Shown here: in pieces, positions 53,772 through 63,561 of the stretch
Layout of the letters: every line of letters begins with the position of its first letter
How positions within the stretch are numbered: position 1 is the first letter of the stretch
Source of the DNA: Bradyrhizobium liaoningense
GTDB taxonomy: Bacteria > Pseudomonadota > Alphaproteobacteria > Rhizobiales > Xanthobacteraceae
Reading direction: 5' to 3'
DNA length: 64,000 nt
NCBI RefSeq assembly: GCF_018130785.1
Contig: NZ_JAFCJT010000008.1
Span: 1-64,000, forward strand
Program-made: the position numbers and the translations under genes
Notes under the pieces: model-generated
Seen by the model: the letters and a program-made list of their open reading frames with translations, nothing else
Told to the model about the DNA's origin: nothing
Database searches by the model: none

Positions 53772-54506
53772 CTAGTCCACCTTCGCGCGCGCTTCGCCAG
53801 CAAGGCGGACCAGCATCTTGCGCAGCGACGTGCCGTCAGTCACCCGCTCCGGGAAGTCCAGCCGCAGCGCCGTATGGCCATCCTGCATGTCGAGGCCTTC
53901 GGGGTCGCAGCCGGTGCAGCGCCAGTCGCCTTCCGCTGCCCCGAGAAGCTTTGTTGCGTAGAGGCCCATGGCGTCGCGGTGGTCGGCATTCATATGGGCG
54001 ACCGCCCCCTCCTCCGCCGCCAGCAGATCCTCGGCGCCGGTGAGATCCGTAAGGAACTGTTCGGGCTTGAGATCGACGATCCGGCCGAAGCCGGCGACCA
54101 GATGGGCTCCCGTGGGCTGAATTCTGAAGAAAGAGAAATCCTTAAACGAAACAAAGGCTTCGGCCGATGGATGGGCATTGAGATACCGTCGCTGGAGCAG
54201 ATCCTTGCCCGCATCGGCCTGTTCCGCCCGGCCGGACAGCATGATCCGGGCGCCCTCCAGCGGATCGCCGGCCGCGCGTTCGTCCAGCATCAGGGAGACC
54301 CGGTTATCTGCCAGGATGTTCCTGGTGTGCACGGCCAAGCCCGAGATCAGCAGGATCGGCGAGCCGTCGGGGTGGCTCGCCAGGTTGACCAGGGAACAAT
54401 AGGGATCGCCGGAGCCCACCATCAGTGTCGCCAGCGCACCCTGCCGCGACCGTCGCAGCAGCGATTTGGCAAGCTTTCCGGGGTCGAAATCGGGGGTCGG
54501 TTGCAT
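53772..54506 (-). CDS. HugZ-type heme-degrading / PNPOx-fold protein with DUF2470
   Basis: A 244-residue protein with an N-terminal pyridoxamine-phosphate-oxidase-like split barrel (LLRRSRQGALATLMVGSGDPYCSLVNLASHPDGSPILLISGLAVHTRNILADNRVSLML) and a C-terminal DUF2470 domain (EEGAVAHMNADHRDAMGLYATKLLG). This layout is that of HugZ-like heme-binding or heme-degrading proteins. The ATG at 54506 was chosen. It lies just upstream of the CHAT gene on the same strand and is divergent from chvI. Confidence 0.88.
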   Translation of the reverse strand: MQPTPDFDPGKLAKSLLRRSRQGALATLMVGSGDPYCSLVNLASHPDGSPILLISGLAVHTRNILADNRVSLMLDERAAGDPLEGARIMLSGRAEQADAGKDLLQRRYLNAHPSAEAFVSFKDFSFFRIQPTGAHLVAGFGRIVDLKPEQFLTDLTGAEDLLAAEEGAVAHMNADHRDAMGLYATKLLGAAEGDWRCTGCDPEGLDMQDGHTALRLDFPERVTDGTSLRKMLVRLAGEARAKVD

Positions 54507-54747
54507 GGGCTTTCTCGGGTCAGGTGGTTGCAAGGGAGGTCTTTTTTCGGGTAAACGGGGGTCAGGTTATGGGTCGAAACGCGGCGAATCTGCCGCGTTT
54601 CGTGGAACTTGGTCACACTTCAGCCCAGCTTGCATTGCTCGGTGACAAGGTTCGACTGCCGACTTCGGCACCCATGTATGCGGCGCATCAGTGGATTGCT
54701 CGCCGTTTTAAGCCACGACCCAAACGGAAAGCAGAAAGCAGAGGCTC

Positions 54748-55449
54748 ATGCCCACAATCGCTTTGGTCGACGACGACCGCAACATTCTCACATCCGTCTC
54801 GATCGCGCTGGAAGCCGAAGGCTACCGCATCATGACCTACACCGACGGCGCCTCCGCGCTCGACGGTTTCCGCACGACCCAACCCGATCTTGCCATCCTC
54901 GACATCAAGATGCCGCGCATGGACGGCATGGAGACGTTGCGCCGGCTGCGGCAGAAATCCGACCTGCCGGTGATCTTCCTGACCTCCAAGGACGAAGAGA
55001 TCGACGAGCTGTTCGGCCTCAAGATGGGCGCCGACGACTTCATCCGCAAACCGTTCTCGCAGCGCCTGCTGGTGGAGCGCGTCAAGGCCGTGCTGCGCCG
55101 CTCGGCGCCGAAGGACCCGACCGTCGCGCCGAAGGAGAACGACGCCAAGGCGCTCGACCGCGGCCTGCTGCGCATGGATCCCGAACGGCATACGTGCACC
55201 TGGAAGAACGAGCCGGTGACGCTGACCGTCACCGAATTCCTGATCCTCCAGGCGCTCGCGACGCGGCCCGGCGTGGTGAAGAGCCGCAACGCGCTGATGG
55301 ACGCCGCCTATGACGACCAGGTCTATGTCGACGACCGCACCATCGACAGCCACATCAAGCGGCTGCGCAAGAAGTTCAAGGTGGTCGACAACGAGTTCGA
55401 GATGATCGAGACGCTCTACGGCGTCGGCTACCGCTTCAAGGAAGCCTGA
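54748..55449 (+). CDS. chvI: Response regulator ChvI
   Basis: A 233-residue OmpR-family regulator. Receiver: ALVDDDRNILTSV, phospho-acceptor in LAILDIKMPRMDG (D52), lysine in FIRKPFSQRLLV; C-terminal winged helix with VTLTVTEFLILQALATRPGVVKSRNALMDAAYDDQVYVDDRTIDSHIKRLRKKF. ChvI with ChvG controls envelope, exopolysaccharide and acid-stress genes in rhizobia and Agrobacterium. chvG follows 117 bases later. Confidence 0.96.
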   Translation: MPTIALVDDDRNILTSVSIALEAEGYRIMTYTDGASALDGFRTTQPDLAILDIKMPRMDGMETLRRLRQKSDLPVIFLTSKDEEIDELFGLKMGADDFIRKPFSQRLLVERVKAVLRRSAPKDPTVAPKENDAKALDRGLLRMDPERHTCTWKNEPVTLTVTEFLILQALATRPGVVKSRNALMDAAYDDQVYVDDRTIDSHIKRLRKKFKVVDNEFEMIETLYGVGYRFKEA

Positions 55450-55474
55450 GGCTCACGCGCCTTCACGAAAGACT

Positions 55475-55520
55475 GAGAGCATCGCCGGTTCTGATTCCAT
55501 CGGGACCGGGATGGCTCTAG
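55475..55520. repeat. Short relative of the CTCTAGAGC / GGTTCTGATT repeat
   Basis: AGAGC..CCGGTTCTGATTCCATCGGGACCGGGATGGCTCT is an imperfect palindrome in the chvI-chvG gap, sharing TCTGATT and the GAGC/GCTC ends with the element at 15612-15655. Confidence 0.55.
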
Positions 55521-55566
55521 GATGCGAGGACCCTTCGCACGAGATGTCCTAACGCGGGCGTAAGCA

Positions 55567-57369
55567 TTGCTTGACCGAACGCAGCCTGACGAGAACCAGA
55601 ACGCCGGGGATGTCGCATCCGACGGCGTTTCGGAGCACGTCGCCGACGGCAAGCCGGCCACGCAAGGCTGGCGGCCGTTCTCCTGGCTGACGCGCGCCGG
55701 TCAGTATTTCTTCGCGCTCTCCTTCTCGAGCCTGACCCGCCGCATCGTCTCGCTCAACCTCGCCGGCCTCGTCGCGCTGGTCGCGAGCATTCTCTATCTG
55801 TCGCAATTCCGCGCCGGCCTGATCGACGCGCGTGCGCAGAGCCTGCTGGTGCAGGCCGAGATCATCGCCGGTGCAATCGGAGCGTCGGCGACCGTGCAGA
55901 CCAACGCGATCACGGTAGATCCTGACCGGCTGCTCGATCTGAAGCTGGGCGACAGCTATGGCGAATCCGACGATTATTCGGCACTGAATTTCCCGATCAG
56001 CCCTGAGCGCGTGGCGCCCGTGCTGCGCACGCTGATCTCGCCGACCAAGACCCGCGCACGGATATTCGATCCCAACGGAACGGTGCTGCTCGACAGCCGC
56101 GACCTCGAGAACGTGCTGATCTTCCCGTTGCCGCCGCCATCGCAGAAGCCTGGCGTGATCGAGCGCGGCCTGACCTCGGTGCGTCTCTGGATCAACCGCG
56201 GTGACTTGCCGCTGTATCGCGAACTCGGGCGCGAGAACGGCAACGGCTATGCGGAAGTGAGCGACGCGCTCCAGGGCCAGAAGCGTTCGATGGTGCGGGT
56301 CAATTCGCGCGGCGAGGTGATCGTCTCGGTCGCAGTCCCCGTGCTGCGCTCGCGCGCCATCCACGGCGCCCTGATGCTATCGACACAGGGCGACGACATC
56401 GACCAGATGGTCACCGCCGAGCGCCTGGCGATCCTGAAGGTCGGCGGCGTCGCTGCCGCGGTCATGATCATGCTGTCGCTGCTGCTCGCCAGCACGATCG
56501 CAGGTCCGGTGCGCCGGCTCGCCGACAGCGCCGAGCGCGTCCGCCGCCGCATCAAGGCCCGCATCGAGATTCCCGACTTCACCCGGCGCCGCGACGAAAT
56601 CGGTCACCTTTCCGGCGCGCTGCGCGACATGACCAGCGCGCTCTACAGCCGCATCGAGGCGATCGAGATGTTCGCCGCCGATGTCGCGCATGAATTGAAG
56701 AACCCGCTGACCTCGCTGCGCTCCGCGGTCGAGACGCTGCCGCTGGCGCGCAACGAAAACAGCCGCGCGCGCCTGCTCGAGGTGATCGAGCATGACGTCA
56801 AGCGGCTCGACCGCCTCATCTCCGACATCTCCGACGCCAGCCGCCTCGACGCCGAATTGCAGCGCCAGGATGCGGTCCCGGTCGACCTGCGCCGCCTGCT
56901 GACGACGCTCGTATCCGTCGCCAATGAAACCAAGCTAGGCCATGACGTCGCGGTCGAAACGCGCTTCGAGGGCCGCAGCGCGACCGACACGTTCTCCGTG
57001 ACAGGCCACGATTCACGGCTCGGGCAGGTGGTCTCCAACCTGCTCTCCAATGCGCAATCCTTCTCGGAAGCCGGCAGCAAGGTACGCCTCACCTGCCGCC
57101 GCGTCCGCTCCGAGATCGAGATCGTGGTCGACGACGATGGCCCCGGCATCCGCGACGACGCGCTGGAGCGCATCTTCGAGCGCTTCTACACCGACCGTCC
57201 GCACCAGGGCTTTGGCCAGAACTCCGGCCTCGGCCTGTCGATCTCCAAGCAGATCGTCGATGCCCATGGCGGACGCATCTGGGCCGAGAACCGTCCGGGC
57301 CCGGCGGACGAGGACGGCGCGCCGACGGCAGCGGGTGCGCGTTTCGTGGTGAGGCTGCCGGCGCTATGA
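55567..57369 (+). CDS. chvG: Sensor histidine kinase ChvG
   Basis: A 600-residue kinase, partner of ChvI. After a hydrophilic N-terminus: TM1 (SLNLAGLVALVASILYLSQF), a large periplasmic sensor domain, TM2 (LKVGGVAAAVMIMLSLLLASTIAGPV), HAMP, HisKA with FAADVAHELKNPLTSLRSAVETL (H about 376) and HATPase_c with VVSNLLSNAQSFSE, VDDDGPGIRDD and GLGLSISKQIVDAHGG. The annotated start TTG 55567 lacks a clear ribosome site, so a start slightly downstream is possible. Overlaps hprK by 4 bases. Confidence 0.95.
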   Translation: MLDRTQPDENQNAGDVASDGVSEHVADGKPATQGWRPFSWLTRAGQYFFALSFSSLTRRIVSLNLAGLVALVASILYLSQFRAGLIDARAQSLLVQAEIIAGAIGASATVQTNAITVDPDRLLDLKLGDSYGESDDYSALNFPISPERVAPVLRTLISPTKTRARIFDPNGTVLLDSRDLENVLIFPLPPPSQKPGVIERGLTSVRLWINRGDLPLYRELGRENGNGYAEVSDALQGQKRSMVRVNSRGEVIVSVAVPVLRSRAIHGALMLSTQGDDIDQMVTAERLAILKVGGVAAAVMIMLSLLLASTIAGPVRRLADSAERVRRRIKARIEIPDFTRRRDEIGHLSGALRDMTSALYSRIEAIEMFAADVAHELKNPLTSLRSAVETLPLARNENSRARLLEVIEHDVKRLDRLISDISDASRLDAELQRQDAVPVDLRRLLTTLVSVANETKLGHDVAVETRFEGRSATDTFSVTGHDSRLGQVVSNLLSNAQSFSEAGSKVRLTCRRVRSEIEIVVDDDGPGIRDDALERIFERFYTDRPHQGFGQNSGLGLSISKQIVDAHGGRIWAENRPGPADEDGAPTAAGARFVVRLPAL

Positions 57370-57890
57370 GCGACGCTGGCCCCAGCGTTCACGCCTCCGC
57401 AGTCAAGGTCGGGAATCTGGCGGTGCTGATCCGCGGGCCCTCGGGCTCCGGCAAGTCGCGCCTTGCCTTCGATTTGATCATGGCGGGACGCGCCGGCGTG
57501 GTCGAAAGGACCGTTCTGGTCGGCGATGACCGTGTCCATCTGGCGACAGTCGGCCATGAAATTGAAGTCCGCCCCAGTAGGATACTGGCCGGCCTGATCG
57601 AGATTCGGGGACTGGGAATCCGCCGCTGCGACTTCGTGGAGCATGCGACCGTCGGCCTCGTGGTCGATCTGGACGCCGCCGACGCGGAACGCCTGCCTGC
57701 CGCGAAATCGCTGAAAACAAGCATTTCCGGTGTGGAAATACCGCGAATCGCTGTCCCCCGCGACTATTCGCCCCTCCCTTTGGTTGTCGCGGCCTTGACC
57801 ACTACCAAGAGTTCATCTTCCGTTAACCCTTCAGGCGATTGTTTGAAGGGAAATGGTAACCATATGAACCCCACTATCGCGACCGAATAG
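57366..57890 (+). CDS. hprK: HPr kinase/phosphorylase (short alphaproteobacterial form)
   Basis: A 174-residue protein consisting only of the C-terminal kinase domain (the N-terminal domain of Firmicute HprK is absent): Walker A in RGPSGSGKSRLAFDLI, VLVGDDRVHL and the signature LIEIRGLGI. It phosphorylates HPr on serine. It overlaps chvG (ATGA) and precedes EIIA and HPr, forming the usual rhizobial block of ChvGI with an incomplete PTS. Confidence 0.92.
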   Translation: MSDAGPSVHASAVKVGNLAVLIRGPSGSGKSRLAFDLIMAGRAGVVERTVLVGDDRVHLATVGHEIEVRPSRILAGLIEIRGLGIRRCDFVEHATVGLVVDLDAADAERLPAAKSLKTSISGVEIPRIAVPRDYSPLPLVVAALTTTKSSSSVNPSGDCLKGNGNHMNPTIATE

Positions 57891-58023
57891 ACCGGCGCAG
57901 CTCCCCTCATCCATCCGTCTAGATTCAGGGAGATACGCAACATCCCCTCTTGCGCGGGGGCTCTGGATGGTCAAAGTGGCGCGTTCGTGCGGTGCACCAA
58001 AAGCGCCCGCGAGGAGTTTTCCG

Positions 58024-58425
58024 ATGATTGGTCTAGTACTTGTGACCCACGGGCGCCTTGCCGACGAATTCAAGGCGGCGCTTGAACATGTCATGGGCCC
58101 ACAAAAGCAAATCGAAGCGATCACGATCGGTGCCGAAGATGATTCCGATCTCTGCCGAAGCGATATCATCGAGGCGGTCAACCGCGTCGATTCCGGCGAC
58201 GGCGTTGCGATCCTCACCGACATGTTCGGCGGCACGCCGTCCAACCTTGCGATTTCCTGCATGAGCCGGCCCAAGGTCGAAGTGCTTGCGGGCATCAACC
58301 TTCCCATGCTGGTGAAGCTTGCCAAGGTGCGCGAGGAGCGTCCGCTGCCCGACGCGATCGCGATGGCCCAGGAAGCGGGCCGCAAATACGTCACCATCGC
58401 CAGCCGCGTGCTCGCCGGCAAATGA
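58024..58425 (+). CDS. PTS EIIA component, mannose (EIIA-Man) family
   Basis: A 133-residue EIIA-Man domain starting MIGLVLVTHGRLADEFKAALEHVMGP with the active-site histidine H9 and the TDMFGGTPSNLA motif. GAGGAG precedes the ATG at 58024. No EIIB, EIIC or EIID transporter parts are present, so it is likely a regulatory phospho-acceptor working with HPr. Often named ptsA or manX in rhizobia. Overlaps HPr by 4 bases. Confidence 0.94.
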   Translation: MIGLVLVTHGRLADEFKAALEHVMGPQKQIEAITIGAEDDSDLCRSDIIEAVNRVDSGDGVAILTDMFGGTPSNLAISCMSRPKVEVLAGINLPMLVKLAKVREERPLPDAIAMAQEAGRKYVTIASRVLAGK

Positions 58426-58739
58426 GCGACGACGCGCCGCAAGCGGGGACTGGCGTGCCCGCGGGCGCGATCTCCAAAGAGCTTCTGATCGTCAACAAGC
58501 GCGGCCTGCATGCCCGCGCCTCGGCGAAATTCGTCCAGGCGGTGGAACGCTTCAACGCGCAGGTGTGGGTGACGCGCGGCGGCGAGACCGTCGGCGGCAC
58601 CTCGATCATGGGCCTGATGATGCTCGCGGCAGGACCAGGCACGACGATCACCGTCGCCGCGGCGGGCGCTGAAGCGGAAGCCGCGCTTGCGGCGATCACG
58701 GAACTCGTTGAAAGCAAGTTCAACGAGGAGGGGATTTAG
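58422..58739 (+). CDS. ptsH: Phosphocarrier protein HPr
   Basis: A 105-residue HPr with a 15-20 residue N-terminal extension before the fold. The phosphorylatable histidine is in KRGLHARASAKFV (H30), and the regulatory serine region TSIMGLMMLAAGPGTTI is present for HprK. Translationally coupled (ATGA overlap) to EIIA. Confidence 0.94.
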   Translation: MSDDAPQAGTGVPAGAISKELLIVNKRGLHARASAKFVQAVERFNAQVWVTRGGETVGGTSIMGLMMLAAGPGTTITVAAAGAEAEAALAAITELVESKFNEEGI

Positions 58740-58756
58740 CGCTTTGCGGCGCTCGG

Positions 58757-60382
58757 TCACTTCGCCGGCGGCGCGATGTAGATGTTCCAGCTCGTCGCTG
58801 GTCCCGCCTTGCCGTGAATGAAGCGGCGCGTCGTCATCACGATGCGCTCGGCATTCGGGGCAGTCTCCGACACCCATTTCTCGAACGCCGGCAGGCGGCC
58901 GTCGGTCGGATCGAATACGCCGATGAAGCCGTATCTCTTGACGTCATCGCGCGAGGTCAGCCCGGAGTCCCAGGCTTCGAGCGGCAGCAACGCGGAAGGG
59001 TGATCCGGGCTGTAGAACACCAGCGGCTGGATCTGTTCCATGGTGCCGGCGACGACCGCCCAGCGCGAGCCGAACCGCGTGTGCCAGGCCTGCGTCAACT
59101 CGCGCGCCAATTCCGAACGCGCGCCATACGTCGCAGTGTTGCCGGCGTTGGCCGTCATCTCGCGCGCGGCGATCCAGGGCGAGGCGGCGAGCGTGGCCAC
59201 ACTGAGCACGAGCCAGATCGCGGCGATGTTGAACAGGGCCGCACTCTGCACCCGCAACGCCGGGATCGCGACCAGCGCCAAGGGCACCAGGAAGAACAGC
59301 GAGATGCCCCAATCGGTCTTCATGTAGATGCTGAAGGCCAGCGCGCCGAGCGGCGGGCCGACCGCGACGATGATCTGGATGATCCAGACATTCAGCGCCT
59401 GCGAGACATTGACGCCGGAATTGGGACCGCGCGCCCAGGCGCGCGTGATGATGCGTAACGGTGCCCGCAGCAACAGCGTGAACCAATGCGGCACCAGCGC
59501 CATTGCGAGCCCGGCCAGCGCCACCGGCAACGCCAGCAGCGCGAAATTATGCAGCACGTAGCCGGTCACGAGTTGATGCAGGAGACCGTCATCATGGAGG
59601 CTGTAGGTGTCGCCGGCATAGGTCAGCGGCACGAAATGCACATCCGCCAGCCAGACGATGTGCGGGATCATCGCCACGACCATCGTCACGATCGCCACCC
59701 ACGGCGCCGGCGACAGCAGGAATCGCAGCCGATCCGGATGGATCAGCGCGGCAAGGCCGATGGCGCCGATCATGGTGAGCACCCAGTATTTGGTCATCAG
59801 CGCCAGCGCACCGGCGAGGCCGAGCCAGATGCCGGATCGCCACGTCCGCTTCTCGAAGGCGTTGAGATAGGCGAGCACGAGCAGCGGCAGCGTGACGAGC
59901 TGGAGCAGGTCCGGGTTGTATTTGAAACCCTTGAAATTGAAGATCGGGTAGAGCGCGATCATCACCACGACCAGAAACGCGCGCCTTGCGTCCACGACGC
60001 GCAAGCTCAGCAGCCAGCAGATCACCATACCGACGCCGACGGTCGCCATCGCGAGCGCATAGGTCGCCCAGTCCGCGGCCGGGAACACCATGAACCAGAG
60101 GCCGGCGACCCAGCCCGACAGCGGCGGGTGCTTGCCGTAGCCCCACAGGAATTTCTGGCCCCAGCCATAGGCTTCTGCGACGTCCATGTGAACGTCCTGC
60201 GCCGCCTTGAGATTGATCAGGATGAAGGTCCAGAGCACCGCATGCAGGATCGCGAGCTGGATCACCAGCCAGAGGCGCGCCTCCGGCCGGGTCGCGCTGG
60301 CAACCAGCCAGGCCCGGAAGCGATTGGTGCTCACCCGGGCTTTTACGCGTGTTCGGGCGGAGGGGATCGAGGTCGTGGACAT
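58757..60382 (-). CDS. Glycosyltransferase family 39 membrane protein
   Basis: A 541-residue polytopic protein with about 11-12 helices. The first luminal loop carries acidic/His residues (KAAQDVHMDVAEAYGWGQKFLWGYGKHPPLSGWV) typical of GT39/ArnT-like enzymes, followed by helices and a large C-terminal periplasmic domain with SGLTSRDDVKRYGFIGVFD. These transfer sugars from polyprenyl-phosphate. Substrate unknown. Divergent from lepA. Confidence 0.88.
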   Translation of the reverse strand: MSTTSIPSARTRVKARVSTNRFRAWLVASATRPEARLWLVIQLAILHAVLWTFILINLKAAQDVHMDVAEAYGWGQKFLWGYGKHPPLSGWVAGLWFMVFPAADWATYALAMATVGVGMVICWLLSLRVVDARRAFLVVVMIALYPIFNFKGFKYNPDLLQLVTLPLLVLAYLNAFEKRTWRSGIWLGLAGALALMTKYWVLTMIGAIGLAALIHPDRLRFLLSPAPWVAIVTMVVAMIPHIVWLADVHFVPLTYAGDTYSLHDDGLLHQLVTGYVLHNFALLALPVALAGLAMALVPHWFTLLLRAPLRIITRAWARGPNSGVNVSQALNVWIIQIIVAVGPPLGALAFSIYMKTDWGISLFFLVPLALVAIPALRVQSAALFNIAAIWLVLSVATLAASPWIAAREMTANAGNTATYGARSELARELTQAWHTRFGSRWAVVAGTMEQIQPLVFYSPDHPSALLPLEAWDSGLTSRDDVKRYGFIGVFDPTDGRLPAFEKWVSETAPNAERIVMTTRRFIHGKAGPATSWNIYIAPPAK

Positions 60383-60496
60383 GGGGCGTTGCGTAGCGCG
60401 TTTTGGCCCCGCGTGGAATCAGCTTGGCGTGAAGAATGGCCCTGAAAATACAGCAATATGGTTGCCGCACGGGGATGTGAGTGGTATCCCGCGCCC

Positions 60497-62308
<1,812 letters not shown>

Positions 62309-62782
62309 GGCACCGTCGCCGGCCGCACGAGCCCCGCCTCAAACAAAAACGCGAAAACAACCCCATGCACAGTAGCCACCCCTTGGCGGCATTACGTTTT
62401 CCGATTTACAGAATTCGATTTGACGCGTCGGGCAAAACACTGGCAGAATGTCATTATGGCAGCGGGTGTAAGGCAGACAGGCATCAGCACGCGCCATCTC
62501 GACCGCGGTTGATCGATAGCCTCTGATTCCGATATCCAGGCGAGACATCAGGGTCCGATTACGCCAGCTTCTGGCGTCGGCGGACCTGGCAGCCACAACG
62601 CCTCATGTCAGCTCTTGCCGCATAGCGGACCTTAGGGCATCGCTCGCGCGATGCCTGCAAGTGACCCGAAGCCGTCATCGGACAGCGAGTTCGTCGGGCG
62701 GTAGCACAGCTTGGGAGCAACGCCTGATCGTCCAGTCACAGCGCGCCCAACAAGGACTAGCTGTGCCTCCGTCCGTTGGAAT
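62309..62782. other. Intergenic region after lepA without a gene
   Basis: About 475 bases. I find no credible protein or RNA gene. The stretch near 62602-62660 (CTCATGTCAGCTCTTGCCGC, then GCGGACCTTAGGGCATCGC) resembles debris of a dispersed alphaproteobacterial repeat whose frame often begins MSALPPKAD; similar words recur at 63508-63540. Confidence 0.4.
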
Positions 62783-63208
62783 TCAGTGGGCATTTGGCTG
62801 ACTCGCAGCACACTTTTGATTCATCTTGAGAGCCTTGAAGTCAGGACCGATCGAAATCCGGTTCGAACCTTCTGGGCGAAAGATTAGATTTGACGTTGCG
62901 GGGTTCGTTTCTCCTTGCTGGATGCATCGTGCACGAGCAGAATAAATTGGGCCGTTAGGCCCGGGTGTCTTGCTCAAATCAATGAAGTCACACGATACCT
63001 GCGAGCTTTTGTAGGACTTGGCTGACACGACAACGGCCAGCTTATCTGCATCGTTGCAGGCATCCGCGTTCGGTGCCCACACCCCCCAGAGGGACTGCGG
63101 AAGCGACGCAATCCGCTTCACGTAAGCAAGTGCCGGCTCTGACAAGATCGAAACCGCCACCGGCAAAAGAACAGCGGCGACAATGTAGGCGGAGCGCTTT
63201 AAAAACAT
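62783..63208 (-). CDS. Exported hypothetical protein
   Basis: A 141-residue protein. Signal peptide (LKRSAYIVAAVLLPVAVSILSEPALAY) followed by a beta-rich mature part starting LPQSLWGVWAPNADACNDADKLAVVVSAKSYKSSQVSCDFIDL and containing four cysteines (CND, SCDF, ARCIQQ, QKCAA). It resembles small lipocalin-like secreted proteins but I cannot assign a family. ATG 63208 was chosen over a reading from 63241. A perfect FNR/FixK-type box lies about 75 bases upstream. Confidence 0.7.
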   Translation of the reverse strand: MFLKRSAYIVAAVLLPVAVSILSEPALAYVKRIASLPQSLWGVWAPNADACNDADKLAVVVSAKSYKSSQVSCDFIDLSKTPGPNGPIYSARARCIQQGETNPATSNLIFRPEGSNRISIGPDFKALKMNQKCAASQPNAH

Positions 63209-63561
63209 GTAAGTCACCCGATCCTCTGCGTCGCTGTGCAATATTGTTTTGATTCCGTGTCCACTGCACGGCCACTTTGATTTAGATCAACCACACCGAG
63301 TCCGGTCTCGAAGAGATAGCGCACAGCCGTTCCCCTCGTGGCCCTGCTCGCTGAGGGACCTCAACCACGCATAAGCTATGCCGCCGGCAAGCAAAATGTA
63401 AGCCGCTCAAGGTGGTGATTGTCTGCTTCCGGCCCGTAGCTGACCATCCCTGCGAGCACCCCGATGTCTGCTGCAAGACGGTGAACGGACAAAGCTCCTG
63501 CAAGATGCCGAGGTCAGCTTTATAGCGGACATTCGCTAGCAGGATCTCGCGCGCGCGCCGA
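63209..63561. other. Intergenic region between the exported protein and the AraC gene
   Basis: About 350 bases without a gene. It carries the FNR/FixK box and, near 63480-63540, decayed repeat words (GTCAGCTTTATAGCGGACAT) like those at 62602-62660. Confidence 0.45.
63277..63290. promoter_or_regulatory. FNR/FixK-type box upstream of the exported gene
   Basis: TTGATTTAGATCAA is a perfect TTGAT-N4-ATCAA palindrome, the FNR/FixK consensus. Its centre lies 75 bases upstream of the exported gene at 63208, so a start site near 63242 (class II spacing) is possible, with the AT-rich word AATATTG around it. Confidence 0.55.
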
